Shown piece after piece: positions 43,770 through 52,956 of a stretch of 64,000 bases of DNA. The stretch is taken from assembly GCF_020524085.2 (NCBI RefSeq), contig NZ_CP129016.1, positions 1,544,001 to 1,608,000 of the forward strand, read 5' to 3'. Every line of letters starts with the position of its first letter. The stretch's first letter is position 1. The stretch is from Halobacillus litoralis. Lineage in GTDB: Bacteria > Bacillota > Bacilli > Bacillales > Halobacillaceae. The notes under the pieces are model-generated. The model ran no database searches. It was not told the DNA's origin and saw nothing but the letters and a program-made list of their open reading frames with translations. A program made the translations under genes and the position numbers.

Positions 43770-45104
43770 ATGGCAGGCAAGTGGTTGAAAATTTCCGTAC
43801 TTATTATGGCTTTTGCGTTCATTTTAACAGGTTGCTCGGATGAATCCGGCGGTGAGGCAGGTACGAATTCTGATCAAACCGAAATCACGTTAGGTTTTTA
43901 TTCCTCAGGAAGTGCTGATGAGAAGATGAATGAATTGATCCAGAAGTTCGAAGAGGAACATCCGGACATCAAAGTCAAGACACAGAATGCTCCGTATCAA
44001 CAGTTCTTCCAAAAGCTGGACACTCAAATAGCAGGAGGAACCGCACCTGATGTCTGGTTGTCTGACGGGGTGTTCGTCCAGAAATATGCCGAACGTGGAG
44101 CGGCGAAGGATTTGACGGAGTGGATCAATGAAGATTTAGAAAAAGATGAATACTATGGCTTGGATTTTAATAAAGACTCAGATGGAAAGTATTGGGGCGT
44201 CCCTCAAGGAATACAAATCGGAGCTCTTTTTTATAACAAAGATATGTTCGATCAAGCGGGTGTCGAGTATCCGGATGAGAGCTGGACATGGGAAGATCTG
44301 AAAGAAGCAGGTGCAAAGTTGACGATCGATACAGATGGCATGAAAGCGGATGACGCTTCTTTCAAACCGGATAGTGTGAAACAGTACGGTTTGACGTTCT
44401 TCAATATTACCGAAGGCTGGATGCCTGTCATGAAGTCTTATGGTGGAGGAGTTCTCGGGGAAGATTTACGGAATTCAATCATTGATTCTGAAGAAAACAA
44501 AGAAGCGATCAATTATATCGTCGATGGAATGGAACGAGGAATTTTCACAGACCCTTCCGACCTTCAGGCATTCCAAAGCCCGATGTCTCCATTCCCGAGT
44601 GAAACAGCAGCGATGCGAATCGGGATTTACGCAAGGACGCTCGCCGCTAACGAAACAGGCGTGAATTATGATGTGACGGTGCTGCCGAAGGGTCCGGATG
44701 GAGAGAGATTCTCACCGACAATCGCGAACTCATGGGTCATCAGTGAAAGTGCTTCCGATGAAAAAGCGAAAGCGGCCTGGGAATGGGTGAAGTATTGGGT
44801 TCAGGAAGATGAAGTTCAAAAAGAATGGGCGGCTTTGGGTGAAGCGGTGCCTGTGAAGAAATCTGTTGCGAACTCTGAACTATTCTTAGAATCCGGCGAC
44901 AAACCAGCCAACAAGCAGGCATTCTTGGACAGCTTTGAGCATGCGGGTACGTTGGACGTCAACGCGGTTTGGTCTGAATGGGTCAAGAAATTCGGTGACA
45001 ACATCAACCGGGCTTTTCTCAATGAAACGAGCGTAGAGGAAGCGCTGGAAAACGCAGACGAGGAAGTGCAAAAAGTATTGGATGAATTTTACGAAAACCA
45101 ATAG
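43770..45104 (+). CDS. Sugar-binding lipoprotein of an ABC importer (444 aa)
   Basis: A solute-binding protein of family 1. The signal peptide has a lipobox (ILTGC, Cys22). The mature part shows typical blocks: GSADEKMNELIQKFEEEHPD, GTAPDVWLSDGVFVQKYAE, GALFYNKDMFDQAG and WEWVKYWVQEDEVQKEWAALG. It captures an oligosaccharide outside the membrane for the two permeases that follow. GAGGGGG precedes ATG 43770. First gene of an operon running to at least 51623, behind a perfect cre and divergent from the YesMN-type genes. Confidence 0.93.
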   Translation: MAGKWLKISVLIMAFAFILTGCSDESGGEAGTNSDQTEITLGFYSSGSADEKMNELIQKFEEEHPDIKVKTQNAPYQQFFQKLDTQIAGGTAPDVWLSDGVFVQKYAERGAAKDLTEWINEDLEKDEYYGLDFNKDSDGKYWGVPQGIQIGALFYNKDMFDQAGVEYPDESWTWEDLKEAGAKLTIDTDGMKADDASFKPDSVKQYGLTFFNITEGWMPVMKSYGGGVLGEDLRNSIIDSEENKEAINYIVDGMERGIFTDPSDLQAFQSPMSPFPSETAAMRIGIYARTLAANETGVNYDVTVLPKGPDGERFSPTIANSWVISESASDEKAKAAWEWVKYWVQEDEVQKEWAALGEAVPVKKSVANSELFLESGDKPANKQAFLDSFEHAGTLDVNAVWSEWVKKFGDNINRAFLNETSVEEALENADEEVQKVLDEFYENQ

Positions 45105-45116
45105 AGAAGAAAGTGT

Positions 45117-46139
45117 GTGGCTGATATGAGCGATAACTTAAAACCGAAGAATGAATTCCCTGATCAGCAAGGGGGGAATAAGCAAAAGAAATCCAGGTTG
45201 ACATTAGCCAAGCAAAAGAAACCTAAACCACCGAAGAAGAAGTGGTTGACGAATGAGGGGAAATGGGGACTTTTCATGATTTCCCCTTACCTCATTCAGT
45301 TCATCGTCTTTATTGCCTTCACGTTGATTGCATCGTTATACTTCAGCTTTTCCAGGTACGATATGTTGAACGCCCCCCAATGGATCGGGCTTGATAATTA
45401 CGATAAATTGATCAACGATCCTGTTTTCTGGAAGTCCTTATGGAACACCATTTATTTCACCGTCCTATTTGTCCCTACCCAGACCATTCTCGCTTTGATT
45501 CTGGCCACGGCTCTGAATCAAAGTTTGAAAGGATTGAAGCTTTACCGGATGGCCCACTTCATTCCTGTCATTTCATCTTGGACGGTTGTGTTGTATGTGG
45601 CGGATGCCATCTTCAATCCCCGCTTTGGATTAGCAAACGACTTGTTATTGAAACTTGGGATGGAGCCGCAGCAATGGTTGAACGATGAAAACCTGGTCAT
45701 TCCGGTTTTGGTCGCTGTCGCCGTTTGGAAAGGAATCGGTTATATGATGATCATTTTCCTAGCCGGATTGCAAAATGTTCCGGAAGATCTTTACGAAGCA
45801 GCGGATATCGAAGGGGCAGGAGTGCTGCAGAAGTTCAGGCATGTAACGGTACCCTTGATTTCTGGTACCACGTTCCTCGTTCTTGTCCTGAGTACCATCA
45901 CGACATTCCAAGCGTTTGAACAAATCTATGTCATGACTGGCAACTCCGGAGACATAACGGCCGCAGGTGGTCCGAATAATGCAAGTATGGTGCTTATGCT
46001 TTATTTGTTCCAGCAAGGGTTCGCCTTCTTGAAGATGGGCTATGCCTCAGCCATTGCCTGGGTGCTGTTCCTGATCTTATTTGCGATTACGCTCGTCCAA
46101 GTGAAACTGCAGAACAAGTGGGTGCATTATGAGAAATAG
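45117..46139 (+). CDS. Sugar ABC transporter permease, MalF/UgpA type (340 aa)
   Basis: The cytoplasmic N-terminus is long and lysine-rich (SRLTLAKQKKPKPPKKKW), followed by six membrane helices. The EAA loop that contacts the ATPase reads YEAADIEGAGVLQKFRHVTV. GTG 45117 follows the previous stop by 12 bases; the ribosome site is weak (GAGAAGAAAG), and ATG 45126 is an alternative. It pairs with the permease at 46160. No ATPase gene is present nearby, so a shared MsmX-type ATPase must energise the importer. Confidence 0.9.
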   Translation: MADMSDNLKPKNEFPDQQGGNKQKKSRLTLAKQKKPKPPKKKWLTNEGKWGLFMISPYLIQFIVFIAFTLIASLYFSFSRYDMLNAPQWIGLDNYDKLINDPVFWKSLWNTIYFTVLFVPTQTILALILATALNQSLKGLKLYRMAHFIPVISSWTVVLYVADAIFNPRFGLANDLLLKLGMEPQQWLNDENLVIPVLVAVAVWKGIGYMMIIFLAGLQNVPEDLYEAADIEGAGVLQKFRHVTVPLISGTTFLVLVLSTITTFQAFEQIYVMTGNSGDITAAGGPNNASMVLMLYLFQQGFAFLKMGYASAIAWVLFLILFAITLVQVKLQNKWVHYEK

Positions 46140-46159
46140 AGGATCCAGAGGTGTTATCT

Positions 46160-46987
46160 ATGAAAAATCCCAATAGGAAAAGGAAGATTATCAGTTACCT
46201 AGTCATAACGTTCAGTGCTCTGATCATGCTGACGCCCTTTGTGGCGGCAGCGCTGAACTCTTTGAAATCCTACACTCAATATACGGCTATACCGGTCGAA
46301 TGGATTCCCAATCCTTTCAAATGGGAGAACTATATAGAAGTGTGGCGGATGACGGATTTCGCTCAATACGGGTGGAACAGTTTGGTAGTGACGGTGCTGT
46401 CCGTACTTGGAGCACTGTTCTCCTGTTCTATGGTCGCGTACGCGTTTGCCCGTTTGGAATTTCCTTTTAAAAATTCTTTGTTCGTCATGGTTCTTGGAAC
46501 CTTGATGATCCCGCCAGTCGTCATGATCATCCCGCAATTTATCATCTTTAAGAACATGGGTTTTTTAGATACGCTCGTTCCCTTGTGGATATTGGAATGG
46601 CTGGCCCAACCGTTCGGTGTTTTCCTGATGAGGCAGGCGTTCCTATCCATCCCTAAAAGTTATGAGGAGGCAGCGAAATTGGATGGATGTTCTCCGTTTC
46701 AAACCTATTGGAGAATCTTCCTGCCGATGTGTAAGCCGCAGTTAGCGACACTGACGATTTTTACATTCATGACTAAATGGAACGAAATCATGGCCCCTGT
46801 GATCTACCTATCCTCTGAGGAGAAATTCACGCTTCCCATCGGGGTATTGTCGATGTCTGGTGCCTGGTTCGGTAAGGAGCAGTACTTGGTGGCCGCGGCA
46901 TTGATGACATTGATCCCTATCCTGATCGTGTTCCTCTTCACGGAGAAGTTTTTCGTCCGTGGAGCCAGTTCATCAGGTCTGAAATAA
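46160..46987 (+). CDS. Sugar ABC transporter permease, MalG/UgpE type (275 aa)
   Basis: Six membrane helices with the EAA loop YEEAAKLDGCSPFQTYWRIFLP and the typical MalG-type ending FLFTEKFFVRGASSSGLK. ATG 46160 is chosen because AGAGG lies seven to eight bases upstream; an in-frame GTG at 46151 touches that site. It is the second membrane subunit of the importer encoded from 43770. Confidence 0.92.
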   Translation: MKNPNRKRKIISYLVITFSALIMLTPFVAAALNSLKSYTQYTAIPVEWIPNPFKWENYIEVWRMTDFAQYGWNSLVVTVLSVLGALFSCSMVAYAFARLEFPFKNSLFVMVLGTLMIPPVVMIIPQFIIFKNMGFLDTLVPLWILEWLAQPFGVFLMRQAFLSIPKSYEEAAKLDGCSPFQTYWRIFLPMCKPQLATLTIFTFMTKWNEIMAPVIYLSSEEKFTLPIGVLSMSGAWFGKEQYLVAAALMTLIPILIVFLFTEKFFVRGASSSGLK

Positions 46988-47025
46988 AATGCTTGGCGAT
47001 TCCCGTTCATAGGATGTGACTCCAT

Positions 47026-47940
47026 ATGAAAAAAAGGATGCTGTTTGTTGGACAAAGAGAAATTTGGAATAAAGTAGAACGAGTAGCTGAAGAATTTCCT
47101 CTACTTTCGGTAACGCCCTTATTGAAGGATCGGGGGATAGATCAAAGCTTGGATCAACTCTCTTTATCTACTTTTGATGTTGTTCTTACTCCTATGTTTG
47201 AGAGTGGGAAGGTGAAGAGAAGGTTCCCTGAAAAAACGGTTTGTGAATTGACATGCTCTCCAATGGCATTGAACGCAGCCTTGACCAAGTGCCTTTTCAG
47301 CCAAAGCCTGAATTCGGAAGGCAAGGTGAGCATTGATTATAGAAACAAAGAGGAAATCCGCATGCAGGTGATGGAAGAAAACCTTCCGCTTGATCAGCTT
47401 GAAATCTTTGAACATACGAAAGAGATGAATGTGAATGACATCCTCGCTCACCATATGTGTGGTTTGGAGAATCATCAGGTGACAAGCATCATCACCACTC
47501 ATCCTCGTGTCTTCCAAGCTTTCAAGGCGATGAGGGAGGAGGTCCATTTAATTACTCCAACCCACTCCTGCATCAGGAAAGAAATTCAAAAACTTGTGGA
47601 CCAATGGAGTTCTCTCGGCCCTTCCTTCCCTTACCGACTGGAAGGTCAGAAGTCACTGCAACACATGAAAAATATAGGTATCAGTGGAGCGACCATCTAT
47701 CGTCTGATTGGATTATGCCGGACATTAGGCAGAGACAGAATGACGGCCGCGGAATTAGCGAAGGGGTTCTCCATTACCTTGAGAAGTGCACGTCGGATTC
47801 TGACGACACTTGAAAACCACAGCCTTGCGACAATCATCGGAGAAGAGCAGATCGGAGGAAGAGGGCGCCCGAGATATGTCTATCAAGTGGATCTTTCCTC
47901 GTTTGAAGAAGGAATGACATCCCTGCATGCCCTGGGATGA
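47026..47940 (+). CDS. Winged-helix regulator with an unrecognised N-terminal domain (304 aa)
   Basis: The C-terminal ~90 residues are a winged helix: LGRDRMTAAELAKGFSITLR, SARRILTTLENHSLATIIGE and the wing GGRGRPRYVYQVDL. The N-terminal ~200 residues form alternating strands and helices (MLFVGQREIWNKVERVAEEF, FDVVLTPMFESG, VTSIITTHPRVFQAFKAM) and recall a sensor domain like that of PrpR, or a NAD-binding fold, but I cannot place it. It lies in the middle of the glycan operon after the permeases, so it probably regulates the locus in response to an intermediate. Its family may be poorly described. Confidence 0.65.
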   Translation: MKKRMLFVGQREIWNKVERVAEEFPLLSVTPLLKDRGIDQSLDQLSLSTFDVVLTPMFESGKVKRRFPEKTVCELTCSPMALNAALTKCLFSQSLNSEGKVSIDYRNKEEIRMQVMEENLPLDQLEIFEHTKEMNVNDILAHHMCGLENHQVTSIITTHPRVFQAFKAMREEVHLITPTHSCIRKEIQKLVDQWSSLGPSFPYRLEGQKSLQHMKNIGISGATIYRLIGLCRTLGRDRMTAAELAKGFSITLRSARRILTTLENHSLATIIGEEQIGGRGRPRYVYQVDLSSFEEGMTSLHALG

Positions 47941-47965
47941 ATAGCTATTCTCTGAAAGGAGGAGT

Positions 47966-48751
47966 ATGATGAGTCGATTTTTCATAAATACCGTCCTTCT
48001 CGAAAAAAATCGTTGGGAGCCAGGGCGGAACCCTTCCCTTCGTGTCAGTGATTGGATGGGAAGGATGCAGTCCGATGGGTTTGATGGCATTGAATTATGG
48101 GAGAACCATGCGATGAAAAACTCAGAAGAAGAAGTGGAAGCTCTCAAGGATCACCCATTGCCGATTGAAATCTTTAATTCGTATGTCGGTTTTGATGACG
48201 ATCAGGAAAAAGAGAGAGCTGAAGCGGCAGCGATGATTCGCCGATTACACCCGAAGCGAGTGAAGTTCAACTTTGGAAATTCGAAAGCTTCGTTGAATGT
48301 GTATATTCGTAATTTTAATGATTGGAAGGACCAGCTCCCTGAAGATTGCGAGCTTTTGTGTGAGTGTCATCCAGGGACCGTCATGGAAGACCCCAGCACT
48401 GCGCGGGAGCTACTTGAACAACTGGAATCGGTGGGTGTCAAAGCGATAACCCATCCATTTCATGAGCAGGTGAATCTGAATGATTGGTTCAATTACTTAG
48501 GAGACAAAATCGTTCACGCACATGTGAGTCTTTTTAAGGACCATGCTTTTCATTCGTTGGAAGATGAACCGGATTTGATCCATGAACGTCTCCAAATTCT
48601 TAAAGAACGCCGGTATCGAGGAACCTTCTCTATGGAATTTACAAAAGGAGTAGCTGAAGCGAGTGAAACCCTGCAAGAAATTTATGCGCATGCGGTGAAA
48701 GACTTCTCCTATTTAAAGAAACAATTGCAAACACAGGAGGTGCAAAGATGA
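47966..48751 (+). CDS. Sugar phosphate isomerase/epimerase-like TIM-barrel protein (261 aa)
   Basis: It resembles the xylose-isomerase-like AP_endonuc_2 family: DGFDGIELWENHA (strand with metal-ligand Glu), RVKFNFGNSKAS, LLCECHPGTVMEDPSTAREL (ligands Glu and His), KIVHAHVSLFKDHAFH and the last FSMEFTKG (ligand Glu). Such enzymes isomerise or epimerise keto-sugars or inositol derivatives with a divalent metal. AAGGAGGAG precedes ATGATG at 47966. It overlaps the next gene by four bases (ATGA). The sugar acted on is unknown. Confidence 0.8.
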   Translation: MMSRFFINTVLLEKNRWEPGRNPSLRVSDWMGRMQSDGFDGIELWENHAMKNSEEEVEALKDHPLPIEIFNSYVGFDDDQEKERAEAAAMIRRLHPKRVKFNFGNSKASLNVYIRNFNDWKDQLPEDCELLCECHPGTVMEDPSTARELLEQLESVGVKAITHPFHEQVNLNDWFNYLGDKIVHAHVSLFKDHAFHSLEDEPDLIHERLQILKERRYRGTFSMEFTKGVAEASETLQEIYAHAVKDFSYLKKQLQTQEVQR

Positions 48752-49749
48752 TGTTAACCGTCGGTGTAATCGGTGGAGGACTGATTGCGAGAGAACATCT
48801 GGAAGCCATCCAAACCATGAACGACCTTCATTCGGTAGCCTTAGCGGAGATCGATTCTTCCAAAAGAGATGCTTTAGCTGGAGAGTACGGGCTAAATGGT
48901 TATACCGACTACAAACAAATGATCCAGGAAACCACGCCGGACATTGTCATCATTACCCTGCCCCATCACTTACATAAGGAGGCAGCGCTATTTTCTGCCC
49001 AAAAAGGTTGTCACCTACTGCTGGAAAAACCGATGGCCTTAAACTCTGAAGAGTGTGAGGAAATTATGAAAGCTGCTGCAGAGCACAAGGTGCAGTTGCT
49101 GGTCGGACATATTCAGCACTATTTCCGGGAAAATAGGATGGCGAAGCGGGTGATCCAAGAGCTTGAGCTGGGCGACTTGGTGTTCATCAATGAAACGCGT
49201 CATCTCAACTACTTTACGGATGACCGGCCGGCATGGTTTCTGGATCCGGCATGCTCAGGAGGCGGCATCATTATGAACATTGGAGCTCACTGTATTGATA
49301 AGGTTCAATGGGTTGTTGATGAGCTTTTCACGAAGGTCACCTCCAACTTATCGTATCGATTCCCAGGAATTGAGGGGGCTGGACTGCTTCACTTGGAGAC
49401 AGATTCAGGAATTCCCGTCAGTATTTCGATATCAGGGTACACCCCGGTCCCTCGGCATGTGACAGAATTCGTTTTTACAAAAGGTATGATGAAAGTTGAA
49501 GTAGGAAAAGGAGTGTGGGTCAGTAAAGATGGAAGGTATGAACAAGTCTACGTTTCCAATCAGAACCAACCTTTTCAAGATCAGTTGATTGAGTTGATCG
49601 ATGGAATTACAGGGAAAGCTCCTATTGAAAATACGGGGGAGTATGGCAAGTCCATCGTTCAAGTCATTGAAGCTATCTACCAATCGAATCAGGAAGCGAA
49701 GACTATCCGTTTATCTCATTCGTTACACAGGAAGGAGGGACTCGTTTGA
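48748..49749 (+). CDS. Gfo/Idh/MocA-family NAD(P)-dependent oxidoreductase (333 aa)
   Basis: The N-terminal Rossmann domain starts GVIGGGLIAREHLEAIQ and has the diagnostic EKP (LLLEKPMALN). The C-terminal alpha/beta domain has GGGIIMNIGAHCIDKVQWV, with the conserved histidine in GAHCIDK. Members oxidise or reduce sugars, sugar acids and inositols, and in some cases take part in NAD-dependent glycoside cleavage (GH109/GH4-like chemistry). It is coupled to both neighbours: ATGA with the isomerase gene, and its stop overlaps the TTG start of the GH20 gene. It is likely part of breakdown of the imported oligosaccharide. Confidence 0.87.
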   Translation: MMLTVGVIGGGLIAREHLEAIQTMNDLHSVALAEIDSSKRDALAGEYGLNGYTDYKQMIQETTPDIVIITLPHHLHKEAALFSAQKGCHLLLEKPMALNSEECEEIMKAAAEHKVQLLVGHIQHYFRENRMAKRVIQELELGDLVFINETRHLNYFTDDRPAWFLDPACSGGGIIMNIGAHCIDKVQWVVDELFTKVTSNLSYRFPGIEGAGLLHLETDSGIPVSISISGYTPVPRHVTEFVFTKGMMKVEVGKGVWVSKDGRYEQVYVSNQNQPFQDQLIELIDGITGKAPIENTGEYGKSIVQVIEAIYQSNQEAKTIRLSHSLHRKEGLV

Positions 49750-51623
49750 ACTTAAGATTGGAAGGCGATATGGAAGAATTTCAAGCAGCGCTGGACGAGC
49801 TCGTAGAAGTCTATGGATGCTCACTGAATAAAGAAGGTGGTCTGCAGATTGAGGTGCACCGGTGGGAGCATAAAAACTTAAAGGTCACTTTGAATGAAAA
49901 GGATGGATCTATTTTTTACAACCAGCCGATTCATTTTTTCAGGGCGTTGGGATTATTGCTGGAAAAAGCGGCTCAAACTTCTACTTTCACGATTGAGGAA
50001 ACCCCGCAGTTCACGATGAACGGAATCATGCTCGACTGCTCCAGGAACGGTGTCATGAAGCCGGAACAAATCAAAACGATGATCCGGATGATGGCTGTGA
50101 TGGGTTTGAATATGCTGATGCTTTATATGGAAGATACATATGAGATTGAAGAGCAGCCCTACTTTGGCTACAGGCGCGGTCGCTACAGTCAAAATGAATT
50201 GAAGGAATTGGACGATTACGCAGCTGGTTTTGGGATCGAACTGATTCCAAGCATTCAGACGCTTGCTCATTTGTCGACCTTTTTGCGGTGGGATGGGAAT
50301 GAAGCGTTGAAGGATACTTCTGATATCCTGCTCGCAGGTGCAGAAGAAACCTACGAACTGATTGAGCAGATGATCTCCTCCGTGATGCAGCCATTTCGGA
50401 CGAAACGAATCCATATCGGTATGGACGAGGCACACTTGTTAGGCCGAGGACAATATTTGAAGAAACATGGGTACCGTCCAAGCTTTGAAATCATGAACGA
50501 TCATTTGAAGGAAGTATTGCAGATCACTCGAAATAAAGGTCTTGATCCGATGATATGGAGTGACATGTACTTCCGGATGGCTTCTGATCAAGGACACTAC
50601 TACGACTTGGATGCACAAATTCCAGAAGAGGTCACTGAGGAGATGCCGAAAGATGTACAGTACGTCTACTGGGACTACTACCATGAAGATGAAGAATTTT
50701 ACCGCGCGTTCCTGCAAAAACATCAGTCATTCGGACCAAAACCTTTATTTGCTGGCGGTATCTGGACCTGGAATGGCGTTTCCATCCATTATCCAAAAAC
50801 CTTCCGTGTGATTGAGGCTTCTTACGGGGCTTGTAAAAAAGAAGGCATCGAAGAAGTCTTCTCCACCCTTTGGGGGGATAATGGGGCGGAAACCAACCCT
50901 TTTCTAAGTCTTTTAGGACTCCAGCTTATTGCTGAACATGGATATGCCGAAGAGCCTGATATGGAAAAGGTCAGGGGGCGATTTGCCTTCTGCACAGGAG
51001 CAGATATGGATGCTTTTCGAAAAGTCGGAGAGCTGGATCGACCTCCGGGAGTAGAGGAGGGCGAGTTGGAACCCGCTAACCCATCCAAATATTTGTTGTG
51101 GCAGGACCCCTTCGTCGGTTTGTTTGATAAACAAGGGGAAGGATTACCTTTGAACACTTATTATGAAGACCTCCATCGTCAATTGGAGCGGGCGAAGAAG
51201 GATGTAGGTTCCAGGAGTTGGATCCTGGAGGTGCCCGGTCAAATCTGTGCTGTCTTAAGCCTGAAAAGCGAACTCAATCATCAGTTGAAGACCGCTTATG
51301 AGGAAAAAGATTCTAAAGCTCTGCAACAGATGAAAGAACAACTTCTGCCCAACCTATTTCTGGAGGTAGAGCGGTTAAGAGACATGCATTATGAACAGTG
51401 GATGAAAGTGAACAAGCCTTTTGGATGGGAAGTTTTGGACATTCGATATGGGGGAGTAATGGCAAGGCTTCGGACAGCGATCCGTAGACTGTCCGACTAT
51501 TTGGAAGGTCATATTACAGAAATTCCTGAACTTGAAGAAGCAAGGCTTCCTTTTTCATCGCGTGAAAACGGGTATGTCAGGTGCAATGATTATCAGAGCA
51601 TCGCATCGGCGAACCCGCTTTAA
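49746..51623 (+). CDS. GH20 beta-N-acetylhexosaminidase-like enzyme, cytoplasmic (625 aa)
   Basis: The N-terminal ~85 residues resemble the GH20b domain. The catalytic TIM barrel (about 88-430) begins FTMNGIMLDCSRNGVMKPEQ and has the catalytic pair D227-E228 (HIGMDEAHLLGRGQ), used for substrate-assisted removal of terminal GlcNAc or GalNAc. The C-terminal ~190 residues are helical. There is no signal peptide, so it works on imported oligosaccharides. The start is TTG 49746, with GGAGGG seven bases upstream and overlap with the previous stop. Together with the heparinase-like lyase it implies a substrate with both uronate and N-acetylhexosamine. Confidence 0.87.
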   Translation: MNLRLEGDMEEFQAALDELVEVYGCSLNKEGGLQIEVHRWEHKNLKVTLNEKDGSIFYNQPIHFFRALGLLLEKAAQTSTFTIEETPQFTMNGIMLDCSRNGVMKPEQIKTMIRMMAVMGLNMLMLYMEDTYEIEEQPYFGYRRGRYSQNELKELDDYAAGFGIELIPSIQTLAHLSTFLRWDGNEALKDTSDILLAGAEETYELIEQMISSVMQPFRTKRIHIGMDEAHLLGRGQYLKKHGYRPSFEIMNDHLKEVLQITRNKGLDPMIWSDMYFRMASDQGHYYDLDAQIPEEVTEEMPKDVQYVYWDYYHEDEEFYRAFLQKHQSFGPKPLFAGGIWTWNGVSIHYPKTFRVIEASYGACKKEGIEEVFSTLWGDNGAETNPFLSLLGLQLIAEHGYAEEPDMEKVRGRFAFCTGADMDAFRKVGELDRPPGVEEGELEPANPSKYLLWQDPFVGLFDKQGEGLPLNTYYEDLHRQLERAKKDVGSRSWILEVPGQICAVLSLKSELNHQLKTAYEEKDSKALQQMKEQLLPNLFLEVERLRDMHYEQWMKVNKPFGWEVLDIRYGGVMARLRTAIRRLSDYLEGHITEIPELEEARLPFSSRENGYVRCNDYQSIASANPL

Positions 51624-51707
51624 TAGATCATAGAGAAGGTTGTGATAGTCAAGGTTGGCAAATCGATTCTTAAGACGCAGGTGTATTAAAAATACAGGAG
51701 GGTTTTG

Positions 51708-52664
51708 ATGATGAAATTATCTAAGAGAATAGGTTGGCTGACAGGTTTATGTGCAATGGCTTTCGTTTTCGCATTTCTCCCTGGAACCATCTCAGCAGAA
51801 ACAGCATCCGGCAAAGATAAAGCGATGTGGGCTTGGTTCCCGAATGAGGACATTAACACGGAGGAATCAAGAGAAGAGATGGTTTCCTTTGCTGAAGAAA
51901 AAGGTGTGAACGTGATTTACTTGAATATTGGGGCAAGAGAGGATCTGCCTTATATCCAAAAGCATCCCGAACAATACCAAGCGTTTATCCAGCTTGCACA
52001 TGCCAACGGAATTGAAGTCCATGCGCTAGATGGAGCGGCGGAATGGGCGTTAGCTGAAAATAGGCATGTCGCCTTATCCCGTTTGTTCGATGTACTGGAC
52101 TATAACCGGACAGTTGAAGAAGACGAAAAGTTTGACGGTATCCAGTTTGATATTGAGCCTTATTTGCTGGATGAGTGGGATACGGATGAAAGAACGGAAG
52201 TCATCGACCAATATTTGAAAGGGTTGCATGTGATCGACTCTATCGTACAATCTCCTAAAATGAAGAGTGATTTTGAGTTCATGGTAGCTATGCCGTTCTG
52301 GTTTGATGGAGAAAAATATGAAACCACGTATAAAGGCGTAACTCAGCCCCTTTCCGATCATGTCATGGATACCGTAAGTGATGGTGTGGCCATCATGGCT
52401 TACCGTGATTTTGCAGAAGGAAGAGATTCCATTTCGTATCATACCGAGCACGAAGTCGATTATGCCAATCAGATTGGAAGCAAAGTCATTCTTGGAGTGG
52501 AAACTCAATATTTGGAACCTTATGAGAAGGTGTCCTTTTTTGAAGAAGGGGAAGCCTATATGAATGAACAGCTGCAAATACTGGATGAGCTTTATGAGAA
52601 TGAACCATCCTATGCTGGGCAGGCGATTCATAAATATCAAAGCTACCAGACGATGAAGCCGTAA
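51708..52664 (+). CDS. Secreted TIM-barrel-like protein, putative glycoside hydrolase (318 aa)
   Basis: A signal peptide (ending TISAE, about residue 30) is followed by a domain with the layout of a glycoside-hydrolase barrel: KAMWAWFPNEDINTEESREE, VNVIYLNIGAREDLP, GIEVHALDGAAEW, FDGIQFDIEPYLLDEWD (acidic pair at a strand end), DGVAIMAYRDFAEG and VILGVETQYLEP. The DIEPY and ETQ positions look like candidate catalytic or binding acids. No named family comes to mind. GGAGGG precedes tandem ATGs at 51708 and 51711. It follows the GH20 gene by 85 bases and may act outside on the same glycan. Confidence 0.7.
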   Translation: MMKLSKRIGWLTGLCAMAFVFAFLPGTISAETASGKDKAMWAWFPNEDINTEESREEMVSFAEEKGVNVIYLNIGAREDLPYIQKHPEQYQAFIQLAHANGIEVHALDGAAEWALAENRHVALSRLFDVLDYNRTVEEDEKFDGIQFDIEPYLLDEWDTDERTEVIDQYLKGLHVIDSIVQSPKMKSDFEFMVAMPFWFDGEKYETTYKGVTQPLSDHVMDTVSDGVAIMAYRDFAEGRDSISYHTEHEVDYANQIGSKVILGVETQYLEPYEKVSFFEEGEAYMNEQLQILDELYENEPSYAGQAIHKYQSYQTMKP

Positions 52665-52718
52665 CTTAGTAGAATCCACTCTCGTTAGGTATTCTATTTG
52701 TGCTCCCTTGTTTAAAGA

Positions 52719-52758
52719 AAAACATACCATCACTGAATTTTCAGTGATGGTATGTTTT
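52719..52758. terminator. Terminator of the glycan operon
   Basis: AAACATACCATCACTGAA pairs with TTCAGTGATGGTATGTTT, with A and T runs on both sides. Confidence 0.92.
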
Positions 52759-52911
52759 TGTATGTACGACAACATGGAACACTGATATCTTCTAAGCAGC
52801 TATTCCTTTAGCGTAAAGTTAACCTCATATTCTTCTTTCTCCTCCCCTTCCTCGTTTAGGCTCAGTTCAGATTGGGGGATGATGCCTGAAAATAAGTAGG
52901 GAGGAGTTTTA

Positions 52912-52925
52912 ACGTTTTAAAACGT
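52912..52925. promoter_or_regulatory. 14-bp perfect palindrome, probable operator
   Basis: ACGTTTTAAAACGT lies 32 bases before the amidohydrolase start, where a promoter would be expected. The binding protein is unknown. Confidence 0.5.
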
Positions 52926-52956
52926 ATTTGTAAGGGGGGAAGGAATAAGAAAATTT

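Noticed and set aside
49953-50481. Minus-strand frames of 136-160 codons inside the GH20 gene
   Set aside because: They lie fully within a well-supported gene and show no ribosome site or motif.
52074-52775. A 233-codon minus-strand frame opposite the secreted barrel-like gene
   Set aside because: It runs through the terminator at 52719-52758 and lacks a start signal; the plus-strand gene has a signal peptide and ribosome site.
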